64,000 nt of DNA from Candidatus Obscuribacterales bacterium (GCA_020050835.1 JAGVKB010000067.1:30921-94920), one strand, 5' to 3'; positions 24,552 through 33,961 are shown, numbered from the stretch's first letter. The notes: generated by a model not told the origin, from the sequence alone. A program made the numbers and translations.

Positions 24552-25841
24552 ATGAGCTCAACCATTCGCCGGCTGGTTATCCTATTAGTATTCATCCAGA
24601 TAACCGCTTGCAGCGCTGCCTACAGCGCTGATCTAGCCCCAGCCTCAGAAGCCACCGCGCAATCCGCTGCCGGCGGACTGTTTCCCCAAGCCAGCACTGA
24701 CTTTGGACTCAACCTGCTCCGCGAGCTTGTGGATAAGCCAAAAAACGTGTTCATCTGCCCACTCAGCGTCCATACTGCCCTGGATATGGTCGTCACCGGT
24801 GCAGACGGTAGCACAGCTGAAGAGATGGCGCGAACGCTGGCGGTGAATAAGGACTGGTCAGCGGTTGAGCCTAGCTTCAAAAACTACCTGAACGCACTTA
24901 AAAGCGCTCCCAGCAAAGCCGTGCTCGCTCGTGGCGCCAGTGCCTCACTAAAGCTGGAGCTGGCCAACTCATTTTGGGGACGCCAGGACATGAAGTTCCA
25001 ACCAGACTTTGTGCAGCGACTGAAGAACACATTCAATGCGAGCTGCGAAGCAGTTGATTTCAAGAATCCGGAGACCATCAAACGGGTGAATTCCTGGGTC
25101 AAGGCGAAAACACAAGGCAAAATCGACTCGATCATCAAAAAGTTTCCGGACAGATGCACGTCAGTGCTGGCCAATGCAGCGTACTTCAAGGGAGCATGGG
25201 ATCAGCAGTTCAAAAAGTACCTGACAAGACCCCAGAACTTTCGCCTTACCGAAACAGGCTCGCCAGTGCAAGTACCGATGATGCACGGCGACGGCAGATA
25301 CCCATATTACGAAGACTCAGAAGTTCAATCTGTCGCATTGCCTTACACTGACAGCCGCTTTTGTATGTTCGTTGTCCTGCCCAAGCCTGGCATTACATTG
25401 AATCAATTTCGTGGACTCTTGACCGGAGAAAAGTGGAGAAAGTGGACGGCAGTTGAATCACAGAAAGTCAATCTGTCATTACCGAAATTCAAAATCAACT
25501 ATGAAGTGAAGTTGAAACCTATCCTCGAGAAACTCGGCATGTCATCAGCCTTCTCAGATCTAGCCAACTTCAACAAGATGATCATTCCCACCCCGGAAGT
25601 CGAGGGGGTCAAAATTGACGAAGTTGTCCACAAGACTTTTGTAGATGTAAATGAAGAAGGTACGGAAGCAGCAGCCGTAACGGCAGTAATGATGGCAGAG
25701 GTTGCTTCTGCCGGTCCGGAACCGAAAGAGATGGTAGTGGACCGCCCCTTCTTCTGTGCGGTCGCCTATCACAACGAAGAAAAGAACGACAAGCCATTCC
25801 ACTCAATTATCTTTGCAGGACTCGTCACCGATCCCAGGTAG
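24552..25841 (+). CDS. Serpin (serine protease inhibitor), predicted lipoprotein
   Basis: A 429-aa serpin. A hydrophobic signal ends in ITAC (C20), so the protein is probably lipid-anchored in the envelope. Serpin landmarks: NVFICPLSVHTALDMVVTGADGST, LANAAYFKGAWDQQF, VVLPKPG, LPKFKINYEV, HKTFVDVNEEGTEAAAVTAV and DRPFFCAV (overlapping pieces). The hinge E368-E-G-T-E-A-A-A is that of an inhibitory serpin. Counting from it places P1 at Val384 and P1' at Ala385, predicting elastase-like targets. A GAGGG box lies 8 nt before the ATG. It stands alone; the protease target, own or foreign, is unknown. Confidence 0.93.
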   Translation: MSSTIRRLVILLVFIQITACSAAYSADLAPASEATAQSAAGGLFPQASTDFGLNLLRELVDKPKNVFICPLSVHTALDMVVTGADGSTAEEMARTLAVNKDWSAVEPSFKNYLNALKSAPSKAVLARGASASLKLELANSFWGRQDMKFQPDFVQRLKNTFNASCEAVDFKNPETIKRVNSWVKAKTQGKIDSIIKKFPDRCTSVLANAAYFKGAWDQQFKKYLTRPQNFRLTETGSPVQVPMMHGDGRYPYYEDSEVQSVALPYTDSRFCMFVVLPKPGITLNQFRGLLTGEKWRKWTAVESQKVNLSLPKFKINYEVKLKPILEKLGMSSAFSDLANFNKMIIPTPEVEGVKIDEVVHKTFVDVNEEGTEAAAVTAVMMAEVASAGPEPKEMVVDRPFFCAVAYHNEEKNDKPFHSIIFAGLVTDPR

Positions 25842-25929
25842 CGCCAGAGGCACTCCCCGACTCGATCAACCGATTGAGGCTCGCTTCGACCAGCTGTGCT
25901 GGATCGCGTGAGACACAGCGATAAGAGGT

Positions 25930-27525
25930 CTAACTCTCCGCCCCCTTATCGCTGGCGTCTTCTTCCAGCTGATGCATTTCTCTAAGAGCCTTCTTGACTA
26001 TTTTGCCGCTCCCAGTCTTTGGAAGCTCACCGACGAAGTACACTTGCTTGGGTGATTTGTAGGCCGCCAGCCGGCTGCGCACGAAAGTCAGCAGCTCAGA
26101 CTCGGTCACTTCATGCTGATCGCGCCTCACCACAGCCGCCGTTACTGCTTCACCCCACTGTGTACTTGGCACTCCGAACACTGCGCATTCCAGAACGGCT
26201 GGATGCTCGTAAATGACATGCTCCACCTCTGTCGAGTAAACATTTTCACCGCCGGTGATGATCATGTCTTTCTTCCGGTCTACGATATTTACGTAGCCTT
26301 CCGAGTCAATCACCGCCAGATCACCGGTGTGCAACCAGCCATTCTTGATGGTCTCGGCCGTGACCGCCGGCTTTCGCCAGTAGCCGGCAGTTACGGTCGG
26401 ACCTTTCACTATGATTTCGCCCACTTCTCGATCGTCGGCTTTGACCGGGCTGCCGTCCTCGCGCACCACTTTCAATTCGACGGCGATAAACGGTCGCCCG
26501 GTACGGCTCTTGATCGCCAGTTGCTGGTCGGCAGGCAACTGCTTCAGATGCGACTTCAAACAGCTGAGAGTTAGATAGGGACTCGTTTCGGTCATACCAT
26601 AAGTCTGGGTGTAGTCGCAGTCGAATCTGGCGACGATTCGTCTGACCGTCTCCGGAGCAATCGGAGCGCCACCAGATAGAATCATCCGCAAACTCGAATA
26701 ATCATAATCGCCTGCCTTTTGATCACTAACCAAGGCTGTCAACATGGTAGGAACGAGATTGCTTACCGTTATCCTTTCTCGCTCCAGACATTCCAGCACA
26801 TAGTCAGCCCGGAAATAAGGTACGAACACATGCTTGGCGCCAACCCAGGTCATGGCGAAAGTTGCCCAGGCATCGGCGAGATGAAACATCGGCGCTGCAT
26901 GCAACCAGGTATCGGTATCCGACAAACCCAGCTCAGCGACAGCGCTCAGAGCATGAAACGAGACATTGCCGTGGGTCAGCATCACCCCTTTGGCATTGCC
27001 GGTAGTGCCGCTTGTATAGTAGAGCTGCGCGAGATCAGCCTCAGAGAGGCAAGGCAGCTCCGGCTCTCCGTCTGCCTGATTCGCCAACTCCATTTCATAC
27101 CTGAGCGACCCCAGATTCAATTCCGGACAAGCGCCGGAACCGGTCCAGAAAACAGATTTTACCTTGGTACCGCTTGCCAGCGCCGCTTCGACCTGACCGG
27201 CAAAATCGGTGTGCGCAATCAGCACCATCGCTTCAGAATCGTTCAAAATGGCCGACACTTCCAAGGCGGCCAACCGAAAGTTGATCGGCACTAGCACCGC
27301 ACCGGACAAAGCGCAAGCATAATACGCTTCCATGAACTGGTGCCCGTTCGGCGCAAGGATTGCCACCCGGTCACCTTTGCCGACTCCCCTTATGGTCAGC
27401 AGCTTGATCGCCCGAAAGACTCGCTGCCCGAATTGCCTGTACGTAAACCGCTTCTGCGACTCGACTAATGCTTCGCGGTCAGGCCAGAGCGTAAGCGCCT
27501 TGTGAAACGACAGAGAAAGAGACAT
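25930..27525 (-). CDS. Acyl-CoA synthetase (AMP-forming), long-chain fatty-acid type
   Basis: A 531-aa ANL-superfamily enzyme that adenylates a carboxylic acid and transfers it to CoA. The ATP-binding loop is YYTSGTTGNAKGVMLTHGN, followed by TQTYGMTE, GWLHTGD, the hinge DRKKDMIITGGENVYSTEVE (in pieces), and the catalytic lysine motif LPKTGSGKIVKK near the C-terminus. Chain length is not settled: fatty acyl and other carboxylates fit. It follows the small membrane-protein gene by 3 nt, so the two form an operon. A link with the carboxylase at 59.6 kb in acyl-CoA metabolism is possible. Confidence 0.92.
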   Translation of the reverse strand: MSLSLSFHKALTLWPDREALVESQKRFTYRQFGQRVFRAIKLLTIRGVGKGDRVAILAPNGHQFMEAYYACALSGAVLVPINFRLAALEVSAILNDSEAMVLIAHTDFAGQVEAALASGTKVKSVFWTGSGACPELNLGSLRYEMELANQADGEPELPCLSEADLAQLYYTSGTTGNAKGVMLTHGNVSFHALSAVAELGLSDTDTWLHAAPMFHLADAWATFAMTWVGAKHVFVPYFRADYVLECLERERITVSNLVPTMLTALVSDQKAGDYDYSSLRMILSGGAPIAPETVRRIVARFDCDYTQTYGMTETSPYLTLSCLKSHLKQLPADQQLAIKSRTGRPFIAVELKVVREDGSPVKADDREVGEIIVKGPTVTAGYWRKPAVTAETIKNGWLHTGDLAVIDSEGYVNIVDRKKDMIITGGENVYSTEVEHVIYEHPAVLECAVFGVPSTQWGEAVTAAVVRRDQHEVTESELLTFVRSRLAAYKSPKQVYFVGELPKTGSGKIVKKALREMHQLEEDASDKGAES

Positions 27526-27528
27526 CAG

Positions 27529-27792
27529 CTACCTTGCTCCTGCGGGTACGAATATAGAGACAACCGCATGCAACAGACGGCCACCGTCTAGCAATGCCAT
27601 AAATGCCGCAATCAGCCCCAATGTGAGATACAATCCGAAAACGCCCAATTTGACGTTGGCAAACTGAATGAACCGGTGGAACAGATCTCCGGCATAGCAG
27701 AACGCCACAAACACCAGAAACCACAGAAGCACAGAGCCGATATAGGCAAAGAGCGCTTCCCTGAAATTGTGAACGAAATGAACCGCCGTCAT
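27529..27792 (-). CDS. Small membrane protein upstream of acyl-CoA synthetase
   Basis: An 87-residue protein with two or three predicted transmembrane helices (about 10-35, 45-66 and perhaps 66-84): ALFAYIGSVLLWFLVFVAF and GVFGLYLTLGLIAAFMALL. I do not recognise the family. Its stop lies 3 nt before the acyl-CoA synthetase start, so they are co-transcribed and probably coupled. A role in anchoring the synthetase is speculation. Confidence 0.7.
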   Translation of the reverse strand: MTAVHFVHNFREALFAYIGSVLLWFLVFVAFCYAGDLFHRFIQFANVKLGVFGLYLTLGLIAAFMALLDGGRLLHAVVSIFVPAGAR

Positions 27793-27959
27793 TCGGACCT
27801 CTCTAGATGGTGCTTAGCGTTAGGCACTCAGACAGATTGGATTTGCTGCATCTAGTTTTACCTGGTGTAAGCAACATTCTTCAAGCCGGGCGCAATCATC
27901 CTTGATGCAAAAGTCTCACCGCTTTGACTTTGCTGCCCTATCAAGATAAAGTTTCGGTC

Positions 27960-28778
27960 ATGAAAATCACAACGATTATCAGCGATTCCAATCCGCTCTT
28001 AAAAATGGTGCGCGGACTTCAAAGCAGAAGTCAACGAGAAAAGTCGGGCTTGTTCTTGATCGAAGGCACAAAGCTAGTCGCCGAGGCATTATCAAAGAGC
28101 ATCCGAATCAAGGATGTGCTGGTCAGTCAAACTTTCCTGCAGGAAAGGCTGAAAGAGCTGCAAGCCGCAAGCATAACGGAACTTTCAGTGGTGGACGATC
28201 AGCGCTTTAGCCAGCTGGTAACAACCGAAGGACCTTGCGGGATTGTAGCAATCGCCCGCATTCCGCGCTGCAACGAAGGCGACCTCTTCGCCTGCCAGGC
28301 ACCACTGGTGGTAATCGCCGAAGCGATTCAGGACCCGGGGAACCTAGGAACAATGATCAGAACAGCACTGGCTGCCAACGCAAGCGGCATGATCCTTACC
28401 AAAGGCACCGTCGACAGATTCAACCCGAAGGTGGTCAGAGCAGCAGCCGGAGCACTCTTTGTGATGCCGATTGTGGCCGAGATCGCCTCGGCTCAAGCAT
28501 TGGATTTAGTCAACAAGCATGGATTGACTGTGATCGCCTGCGAACCGACAGCCCAGACTCTCTACTGGGAAACAGATATGACCGGACCGACCGCGCTCGT
28601 ATTCGGCAACGAAGGACAAGGATTTTCCCAGCCAATTCTAACGCAGAGCGCGCAAACAGTGGCGATTCCAATGAATGATTGCAGCGAGTCGCTGAATGTT
28701 GCGATCGCCGCCGGAGTAATATTGTTTGGTGCCGCCGAGCAGCGATTTAAGGCAGCATTTTCAACGGGCAGGCGGTGA
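27960..28778 (+). CDS. SpoU/TrmH family RNA 2'-O-methyltransferase
   Basis: A 272-aa SPOUT-class methyltransferase from the ATG at 27960; a longer frame from 27924 adds 12 residues. The N-terminal substrate-binding part includes REKSGLFLIEGTKLV. The knotted catalytic domain carries motif 1 IQDPGNLGTMIRTALAA, motif 2 ALVFGNEGQGFS and motif 3 IPMNDCSESLNVAIAAG. The target is a rRNA or tRNA ribose; the exact site cannot be told. tatC begins 13 nt downstream, suggesting co-transcription. Confidence 0.93.
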   Translation: MKITTIISDSNPLLKMVRGLQSRSQREKSGLFLIEGTKLVAEALSKSIRIKDVLVSQTFLQERLKELQAASITELSVVDDQRFSQLVTTEGPCGIVAIARIPRCNEGDLFACQAPLVVIAEAIQDPGNLGTMIRTALAANASGMILTKGTVDRFNPKVVRAAAGALFVMPIVAEIASAQALDLVNKHGLTVIACEPTAQTLYWETDMTGPTALVFGNEGQGFSQPILTQSAQTVAIPMNDCSESLNVAIAAGVILFGAAEQRFKAAFSTGRR

Positions 28779-28791
28779 TGACGCTGATAAA

Positions 28792-29637
28792 ATGACAGCA
28801 AGTGAAAGCGTGAATAGATTGGAATCCGAGCCCTTGTCGCAAGTAGAAGAGTCCACGCATACGGACAGTCAGGTCAATCAACCTGCAACTCCGGAACATC
28901 GGCTTGAGCCAGCCGGAAAGCCACCAGAGACCGAGTCGGAAGGCTCGGTGATGACGGTTGTCGAGCACCTCGACGAACTGCGCATTCGCTTGATTCGCTC
29001 CTTGGTCGCGATTTTAATCGGCTTCGGCATCGGGCTGCTCGTCGCCAAGGAGATCGTTCGCTGGCTGGAATTGCCGGCCGGCAATATTCAATTCCAAGCG
29101 CTTTCGCTCGAAGAGCCTCTTCTGGTTTACTTCAAGGTCGCCTTTTATAGCGGCTTGGTGATCGCCAGCCCCTACCTCCTGTTGGAGGTGAGCCGGTTCA
29201 TCTCACCTGGCCTCAACAAGCGCGAGCGGCAGGTGCTCGCCCCGATCGTCATCGGCGGTCCGGTCCTGTTTGTCGCCGGCGCAGCGTTCGCCTACTACTG
29301 CGTTCTGCCCCCGATGCTGCATTTCTTCGGCTCATTCGGGCAAGGAATGACGATGCTCAATCAACGGCTGGACTTCTATATCTCCTTAGTGTCGACTGTC
29401 CTTCTATACATGGGGCTTTGCTTCCAACTGCCGATCATCATCTTTGCTCTCTCATTTACCGGGCTTGTCAACTCGAGAATGCTCCTCAAGATCTGGCGTT
29501 ATGCAGTTTTTGGAGCAACCGTGCTGGCGGCGGTGATCACACCCGATCCAACCGCGTTCTCGATGTTAATAGTGATGTCAGCGCTGGTCGGGCTCTATTT
29601 CTTGTCGATCTTACTATTGAAGCTTTTCGGACGTTAA
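28792..29637 (+). CDS. tatC: Twin-arginine translocase subunit TatC
   Basis: Multi-spanning membrane receptor for twin-arginine signal peptides, 281 aa from the ATG at 28792. An unusually long acidic/polar N-terminal extension (about 52 residues) precedes the canonical start MTVVEHLDELRIRLIRSL. Signatures include the conserved first-periplasmic-loop and TM2 region ending FISPGLNKRER, a cytoplasmic GPVLFVAGAAFAYY helix, and FGLCFQLPII-like MGLCFQLPIIIFAL. It has six transmembrane segments. tatA/B are not in the window. A start at the internal MTVVEH is possible. Confidence 0.95.
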   Translation: MTASESVNRLESEPLSQVEESTHTDSQVNQPATPEHRLEPAGKPPETESEGSVMTVVEHLDELRIRLIRSLVAILIGFGIGLLVAKEIVRWLELPAGNIQFQALSLEEPLLVYFKVAFYSGLVIASPYLLLEVSRFISPGLNKRERQVLAPIVIGGPVLFVAGAAFAYYCVLPPMLHFFGSFGQGMTMLNQRLDFYISLVSTVLLYMGLCFQLPIIIFALSFTGLVNSRMLLKIWRYAVFGATVLAAVITPDPTAFSMLIVMSALVGLYFLSILLLKLFGR

Positions 29638-29879
29638 GAAGGCCGGCTATTGCTTTAAAACTTGCCGGTTAACTTTCATCTTCACCGCCTGCGACCGGCG
29701 AAGAACCTAAAACAGCCCGCAAAATATAGATAACCCATACAAATTTATAGGGATAGCTAGCATTAGACCGAAGTAGTCAAGAATATGATGAATAATATCG
29801 GGCTAATCTCCTTGTCGCTGTGCGCGAATCAGAGATTAAGTTGCGCTTGTGCGGCGGTTCAAGAATTTCCAGGTGAGTT

Positions 29880-30278
29880 ATGTTTGCTGAAACACATTCC
29901 CATTTTTTGGGTCAGATTCTCTGTTGCGATCCCGAACCTGACTCTCGAAACAAGACGACCGAGAAGCTAATCGGCTTCGGATACGACGTACTGGCCACTG
30001 GCAATCCGAAAATCGCCTCGGCAATGGCTCAGGAAAAGCCATTTTCAGCCCTGGTGATCGCTGTTCAAGAGATCAATCTCGGACTGCTGTCAGTTATGGT
30101 GGAAGCTCGCCGTCATAATTCGCGATTGCCGATCTTGGTGCTCTTGTCCGAGGGTGTGCGAGGCAATATCCCAACTGGACTGGCTGACGTCGTCCTGGTT
30201 AACCCGAGCGACAGAGCTGTGGCAGAATCATTGCGAGCACTGACTGAAGTCTGGCAACTTGCCAGCCTGGCTAGTTGA
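29880..30278 (+). CDS. Receiver-like domain protein lacking the phospho-acceptor
   Basis: A 132-aa single-domain protein with CheY-like periodicity: ILCCDPEPDSRNK at strand 1, VLATGNPKIASAMAQ as helix 2, ALVIAVQEINLG at strand 3, RLPILVLLSE at strand 4 and ADVVLVNPSDRAV with a final helix. The Asp expected at the end of strand 3 (LVxxD) is replaced (A-V-Q-E), and the strand-5 lysine is replaced by N-P. It is therefore a pseudo-receiver at best. An AGGTGAG box lies just before the ATG. It precedes the membrane peptidase-TPR genes by about 150 nt; a partnership is possible. Confidence 0.6.
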   Translation: MFAETHSHFLGQILCCDPEPDSRNKTTEKLIGFGYDVLATGNPKIASAMAQEKPFSALVIAVQEINLGLLSVMVEARRHNSRLPILVLLSEGVRGNIPTGLADVVLVNPSDRAVAESLRALTEVWQLASLAS

Positions 30279-30428
30279 GATTTGGTAAAAGAAAGCAACG
30301 GCAAGGGTTCCAGACAAGGGATCCTTGCTTGACATTTTCTCCAGTAACGAACGTCACCGAAAGGCAGTCAACTAACAGCTGCCAGCCAAGCGGGCAAAGC
30401 CACAGCCAAACTGTGCTAGGCTTGCCCC

Positions 30429-31589
30429 ATGTCACCGAACTGGGCACCACTGGACGCTTTGAACCTTCTTTTCCTGCCCTTGATGGTGGTAACGGCCGGG
30501 CAGTGTTACAAGCATTGGGGTTCGCTCTGGGATGCGGAGTTGACCGCCGCCGACCGCCAACTCCTGCAGCAAGCGGTGATCTTTGTCTTGCTGCCGGTCG
30601 TAGTGCTCTGCCACGAACTCGGTCATGTTGCAGCGATTAAATTTTTTGGCGGCACCATAAAGGAGTTTCATTACGCCTTCCAGTCCGGCTACGTCGTTCC
30701 CGGGCAAAGCTTTCCGCCCGATCAAACCATCTGGCTCTACTTTTCCGGAAATCTTGTCCAGATCCTGATGGGAGTGGCGGCCGGGCTTTTAGCATTGCTA
30801 AGCAATTCACCGCCGATAGTGGCAATGCTGGTCTATCTGGCACTGTGGTCCGTCGGCGGCACTGTTATCGTTTATGCACTGCTTTCCTTGACCGGACTCT
30901 ACGGCGACTGGATCAATATCTATTCTTATGGGCTCTCCCCACTGGTCTTAGCGATCGGCGCTTTTCAATTGACCATGGCGGCTTTGGTTTTCTGGTGCCT
31001 ATACGGCGAGTTGCCAAAATTCTGGTTTATCGGCAAGGTCAACCACAGTTGGAGAGATGAAGTAACACAACTAAAGGAGCAGGTGACTCGCTATCCGTCC
31101 GCCGAGAACTGGCTTCATCTGGCCTGGTCCTGCTTCGGACAGGGACTCTTTCGTACTAGCGAGCGCTTTCTTAGCAAAGCCGGACAATTGGCCCCGGAAT
31201 CACCGGCAGTAAAAATTCTGGAGGCGACCACGGCGGACCGCAAGGGAAACCTCGATTACGCAATTGAATGTTACGAAAGATTGGCAGAGCTGAACTCGCT
31301 GCCTGCGCGACAGCGCGAGGTTATATTGCTGGAGCTGGCCAACTGCCAATCCAAACAAGGAAACGCCATCGCAGCATTGAAAACCTATAATCAAGCTGTC
31401 GTGGAATCGCCACACTTAGCCGATCCCCATTACTACCGCGGAGTCCTGCTTGGCAACGCCGGTCAATTTCACGAAGCCGAAGCAGAGCTTAAAATGTCCC
31501 TGCTCCTGGAGTGGCTTGACAAGTCGCTGCCAAGCACCGTTCCGGCACGGCTGCTATCCATCAAAACGAAACAATTACCGAAGCAATAA
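30429..31589 (+). CDS. M50-like membrane metallopeptidase fused to TPR domain
   Basis: A 386-aa membrane protein. Hydrophobic helices (about 10-24, 46-62, 102-126, 131-155 and 166-190) enclose a zinc site H62-E-L-G-H66 (VVLCHELGHVAA). A SGN motif at 106-108 and an Asp in YGDW (D160) are possible further ligands. The cytoplasmic C-terminus (about 205-370) has tetratricopeptide-like repeats, for example AWSCFGQGLFRTSERFLSKA and DPHYYRGVLLGNAGQFHEAE. The fusion suggests a regulated intramembrane protease that recruits substrates via TPRs. The next gene is a paralogue without the zinc site. Confidence 0.8.
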   Translation: MSPNWAPLDALNLLFLPLMVVTAGQCYKHWGSLWDAELTAADRQLLQQAVIFVLLPVVVLCHELGHVAAIKFFGGTIKEFHYAFQSGYVVPGQSFPPDQTIWLYFSGNLVQILMGVAAGLLALLSNSPPIVAMLVYLALWSVGGTVIVYALLSLTGLYGDWINIYSYGLSPLVLAIGAFQLTMAALVFWCLYGELPKFWFIGKVNHSWRDEVTQLKEQVTRYPSAENWLHLAWSCFGQGLFRTSERFLSKAGQLAPESPAVKILEATTADRKGNLDYAIECYERLAELNSLPARQREVILLELANCQSKQGNAIAALKTYNQAVVESPHLADPHYYRGVLLGNAGQFHEAEAELKMSLLLEWLDKSLPSTVPARLLSIKTKQLPKQ

Positions 31590-31800
31590 TTTTCTTTCAG
31601 GCTTGTCAGTATTGACCACACTATAATGACAAGCCTTCCTGGGTAGTCTCTGGAAATTGGAAGAGCCGCTCCTGAGATAATGGACGCCGAACTGAAAACG
31701 GTGGACATTGAAAAAATCGAGCCCGTTGCGCTCGAACAGATAAAATGATGCCGACCAGCAGCCTGGAATCAGATTGCAATCGAATGGAAGCTTTCAAGTT

Positions 31801-33024
31801 ATGAACGACATCTATCTCTGGTGCGTTACTGGCATGACAGCACTGGTGGCGCTCAACACCCTCTGGCGGCTGTGGACCGAGCGCGACCGCCTCACCCGCG
31901 AAGATCTCACCGACGAGGACCGGGCTTACGCCTGGCGAATCGTCATCTTTCTGGTGTTTCCGCTGCTCAACTTTCTTGATCTGCGCTCGACTATCGTCGC
32001 TTGCGATTTATTGGGAGGTTATGTAAAGAGCTGGTCCTACGGGCTGATGTGGTTCCAGGTCGAACCGGCCGGGCTACCGTCGCCACAGCTGTTGATTCCA
32101 GTGTTTTTTGCCGGAGCAGCCTTTCAAATGGTTCTGGCCGTCTCGGTTATGCCAGCCCTCCTCTTTCGCCCCCACCCATTCCTGGCCACACTGGTTGGTT
32201 ACACAGTGGCATTTGTATTCGGGCTGAATCTCCTGATCGACCCCGCGCTCTCGGCGGTAGGGCTTGGCAGCCCTCGCTGGCAGATTCTCTACACGATGCT
32301 CCCGACCGAGCAGCGCGCCACTTGCGTCGCGATTCATCTTTTGGCCGCCGCCCTGTATCTGTGTGTAATGCTCAGCCAGCGCATCCGAATGTTGTTTGCC
32401 AAATTATCACGCCCGACGGCATCCGACGAACTGAAAGAAGCGTTGCGCGACTACCGTTTGCGACCGGACAGCGCTCGCTTGGCCTGCCGTGTCGGTCTGC
32501 TTTACGACCGGGCCGGCTTACGCAGAAGAGCACGAACACAGCTCAGGAAACTGAAAGTCGCTTACCCCAATGCGCTTTATACAGCGTTTTTGGAAGCGCT
32601 TTTGAGCTACAAGCGCCGGGAGTACACCCCTGCGCGCAAAGCCTTCCTGCTGAGCTCAGACTTCCCCGGGGTCGACGGTGAGCTAAAAGCCAGCTTGCTT
32701 GCGGCAGCCGCCTGCTCGGCCTTTGCTGAAGAAGACATCATCGGAGCTCTCAACTTGTCAGAACGAGCGCTTGAGTTCGACGATTATTGTTTGGTGGCGC
32801 GGATGGTGAAAGTGGACGTCTTTTTGCGCCAGGGCAAAAAGGAAGAAGCCGGCGAAGAGATCTTGCTTGCCATGCGTGAAGGGCTTTCGCTCGACCTCGA
32901 ACGGAAAGTGCCTCTGGACATCGACCTGGCCTTCGACACGATCGCGAAACTGGAGGAGCGATTAGGTGTTAAGATTCGCTCGCCGCAACGCGAAATGCAG
33001 CATCAATCAAGCGATCAAAGATAA
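31801..33024 (+). CDS. Membrane-TPR protein, catalytically dead paralogue of the preceding peptidase
   Basis: A 407-aa protein with the same layout as its upstream neighbour: several membrane helices, then TPR-like helices (about 205-390). The two align without gaps over the active-site region with an offset of two residues. CHELGH at 61-66 corresponds to LDLRST at 59-64; FFGGTIKEF corresponds to LLGGYVKSW; SGN at 106-108 corresponds to AGA at 104-106. The HExxH zinc site is thus lost. It is probably a scaffold, inhibitor or partner of the active copy. ATG at 31801 is chosen; an upstream TTG adds 9 residues. Its last 18 nt overlap the convergent gene. Confidence 0.75.
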   Translation: MNDIYLWCVTGMTALVALNTLWRLWTERDRLTREDLTDEDRAYAWRIVIFLVFPLLNFLDLRSTIVACDLLGGYVKSWSYGLMWFQVEPAGLPSPQLLIPVFFAGAAFQMVLAVSVMPALLFRPHPFLATLVGYTVAFVFGLNLLIDPALSAVGLGSPRWQILYTMLPTEQRATCVAIHLLAAALYLCVMLSQRIRMLFAKLSRPTASDELKEALRDYRLRPDSARLACRVGLLYDRAGLRRRARTQLRKLKVAYPNALYTAFLEALLSYKRREYTPARKAFLLSSDFPGVDGELKASLLAAAACSAFAEEDIIGALNLSERALEFDDYCLVARMVKVDVFLRQGKKEEAGEEILLAMREGLSLDLERKVPLDIDLAFDTIAKLEERLGVKIRSPQREMQHQSSDQR

Positions 33025-33591
33025 GAAGCATCCGCAAAGGAATTGTGTTCCGGTCACAATTGCATCCCGCCCGAGCAGCCAGGGAAGTAGTACGGCAAGC
33101 GTGCCTAAGCCGGTTAACGTCTTGTTGCCGGCTGAAGTCAAAGTCGGCAGAATAAACAGCCCGAAGAAGTATCCCAGAAAGAATACTTGCAGAATCATCG
33201 GCGCCAGCCAAAGTCCGGACGTAAAAAAGTTATCGTACTCCAAGAAAGCGACCCAGAGCCCGATCATGATCGACTGATTGACGCAAAGTAAGATAATCCC
33301 CAGCCATTGTCCCAGTCGTGCCAGCTTCTGCCAGCAATTGAGCGCGCAGATCCAGCTGAATAGCCAACTGCCACCAATCCAGCCAATCAAATCGAAGAAG
33401 AAGCCTTCCTGCAGTTGATCCGGGAAGAGCGACTTCGGTGAGCCATAGGGCATAAACAAAGGGACTAAACAGAGGATGACAATTGCTAGGCCGGCAGCCG
33501 TCACCGACATACCGAAAATAAGCGACCTCCGATTAAGGATGGACGCAGCTCGATCTATGCCGCTCTCGGTCGAATCACCCGGGCGCACCAT
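33007..33591 (-). CDS. Polytopic membrane protein of unknown function
   Basis: A 194-aa protein with about five transmembrane helices, including GMSVTAAGLAIVILCLVPL, a GWIGGSWLFSWICAL helix, LGIILLCVNQSIMIGLWVA and LAPMILQVFFLGYFFGLF. No family is recognised. The ATG at 33589-33591 follows AAAGGAG by 9-10 nt and is preferred over the upstream in-frame TTG at 33615. The C-terminus overlaps the convergent pseudo-peptidase gene by 18 nt. Confidence 0.7.
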   Translation of the reverse strand: MVRPGDSTESGIDRAASILNRRSLIFGMSVTAAGLAIVILCLVPLFMPYGSPKSLFPDQLQEGFFFDLIGWIGGSWLFSWICALNCWQKLARLGQWLGIILLCVNQSIMIGLWVAFLEYDNFFTSGLWLAPMILQVFFLGYFFGLFILPTLTSAGNKTLTGLGTLAVLLPWLLGRDAIVTGTQFLCGCFLSLIA

Positions 33592-33961
33592 CTCCTCTTT
33601 ATCTCCTTTGCTCAAGCTCAGTTAGATTATAAGCCGACGAAACGGCAAGTGCGGCGTCATTCTGGAATCGAATGGCAACAAATGCGCTTCCCTCAAGCAA
33701 AACAACAACCCTCTTCGAAAGCAGGGCTACATTTCGAAATGAGCTGCTCAAAATGAGCTCTCCATATTCTAAAGTTGGGGGATTCCACCACTGAATCGGT
33801 TGATGGTGTAAGCAGCAATACAACTATGTTATTTCATTTTCTTAGAAAAGAATTATGATTTCCATCATCTGCCTCGCTGGAAGGCTACGGTTGTCATTGT
33901 TCGCCTTGGTAATCGCCGAAAGCGCTCCATGCACCACCAGGAAACCGTCATGTAAGCGTGC
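33592..33961. other. Intergenic region between divergent membrane-protein and diguanylate cyclase genes
   Basis: About 370 bases with an AT-rich centre (33820-33860). GAAATGAGCTGCTC and AAAATGAGCTC form a short direct repeat (ATGAGCT at about 33738 and 33754). I see no convincing gene, RNA or terminator. Confidence 0.4.
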
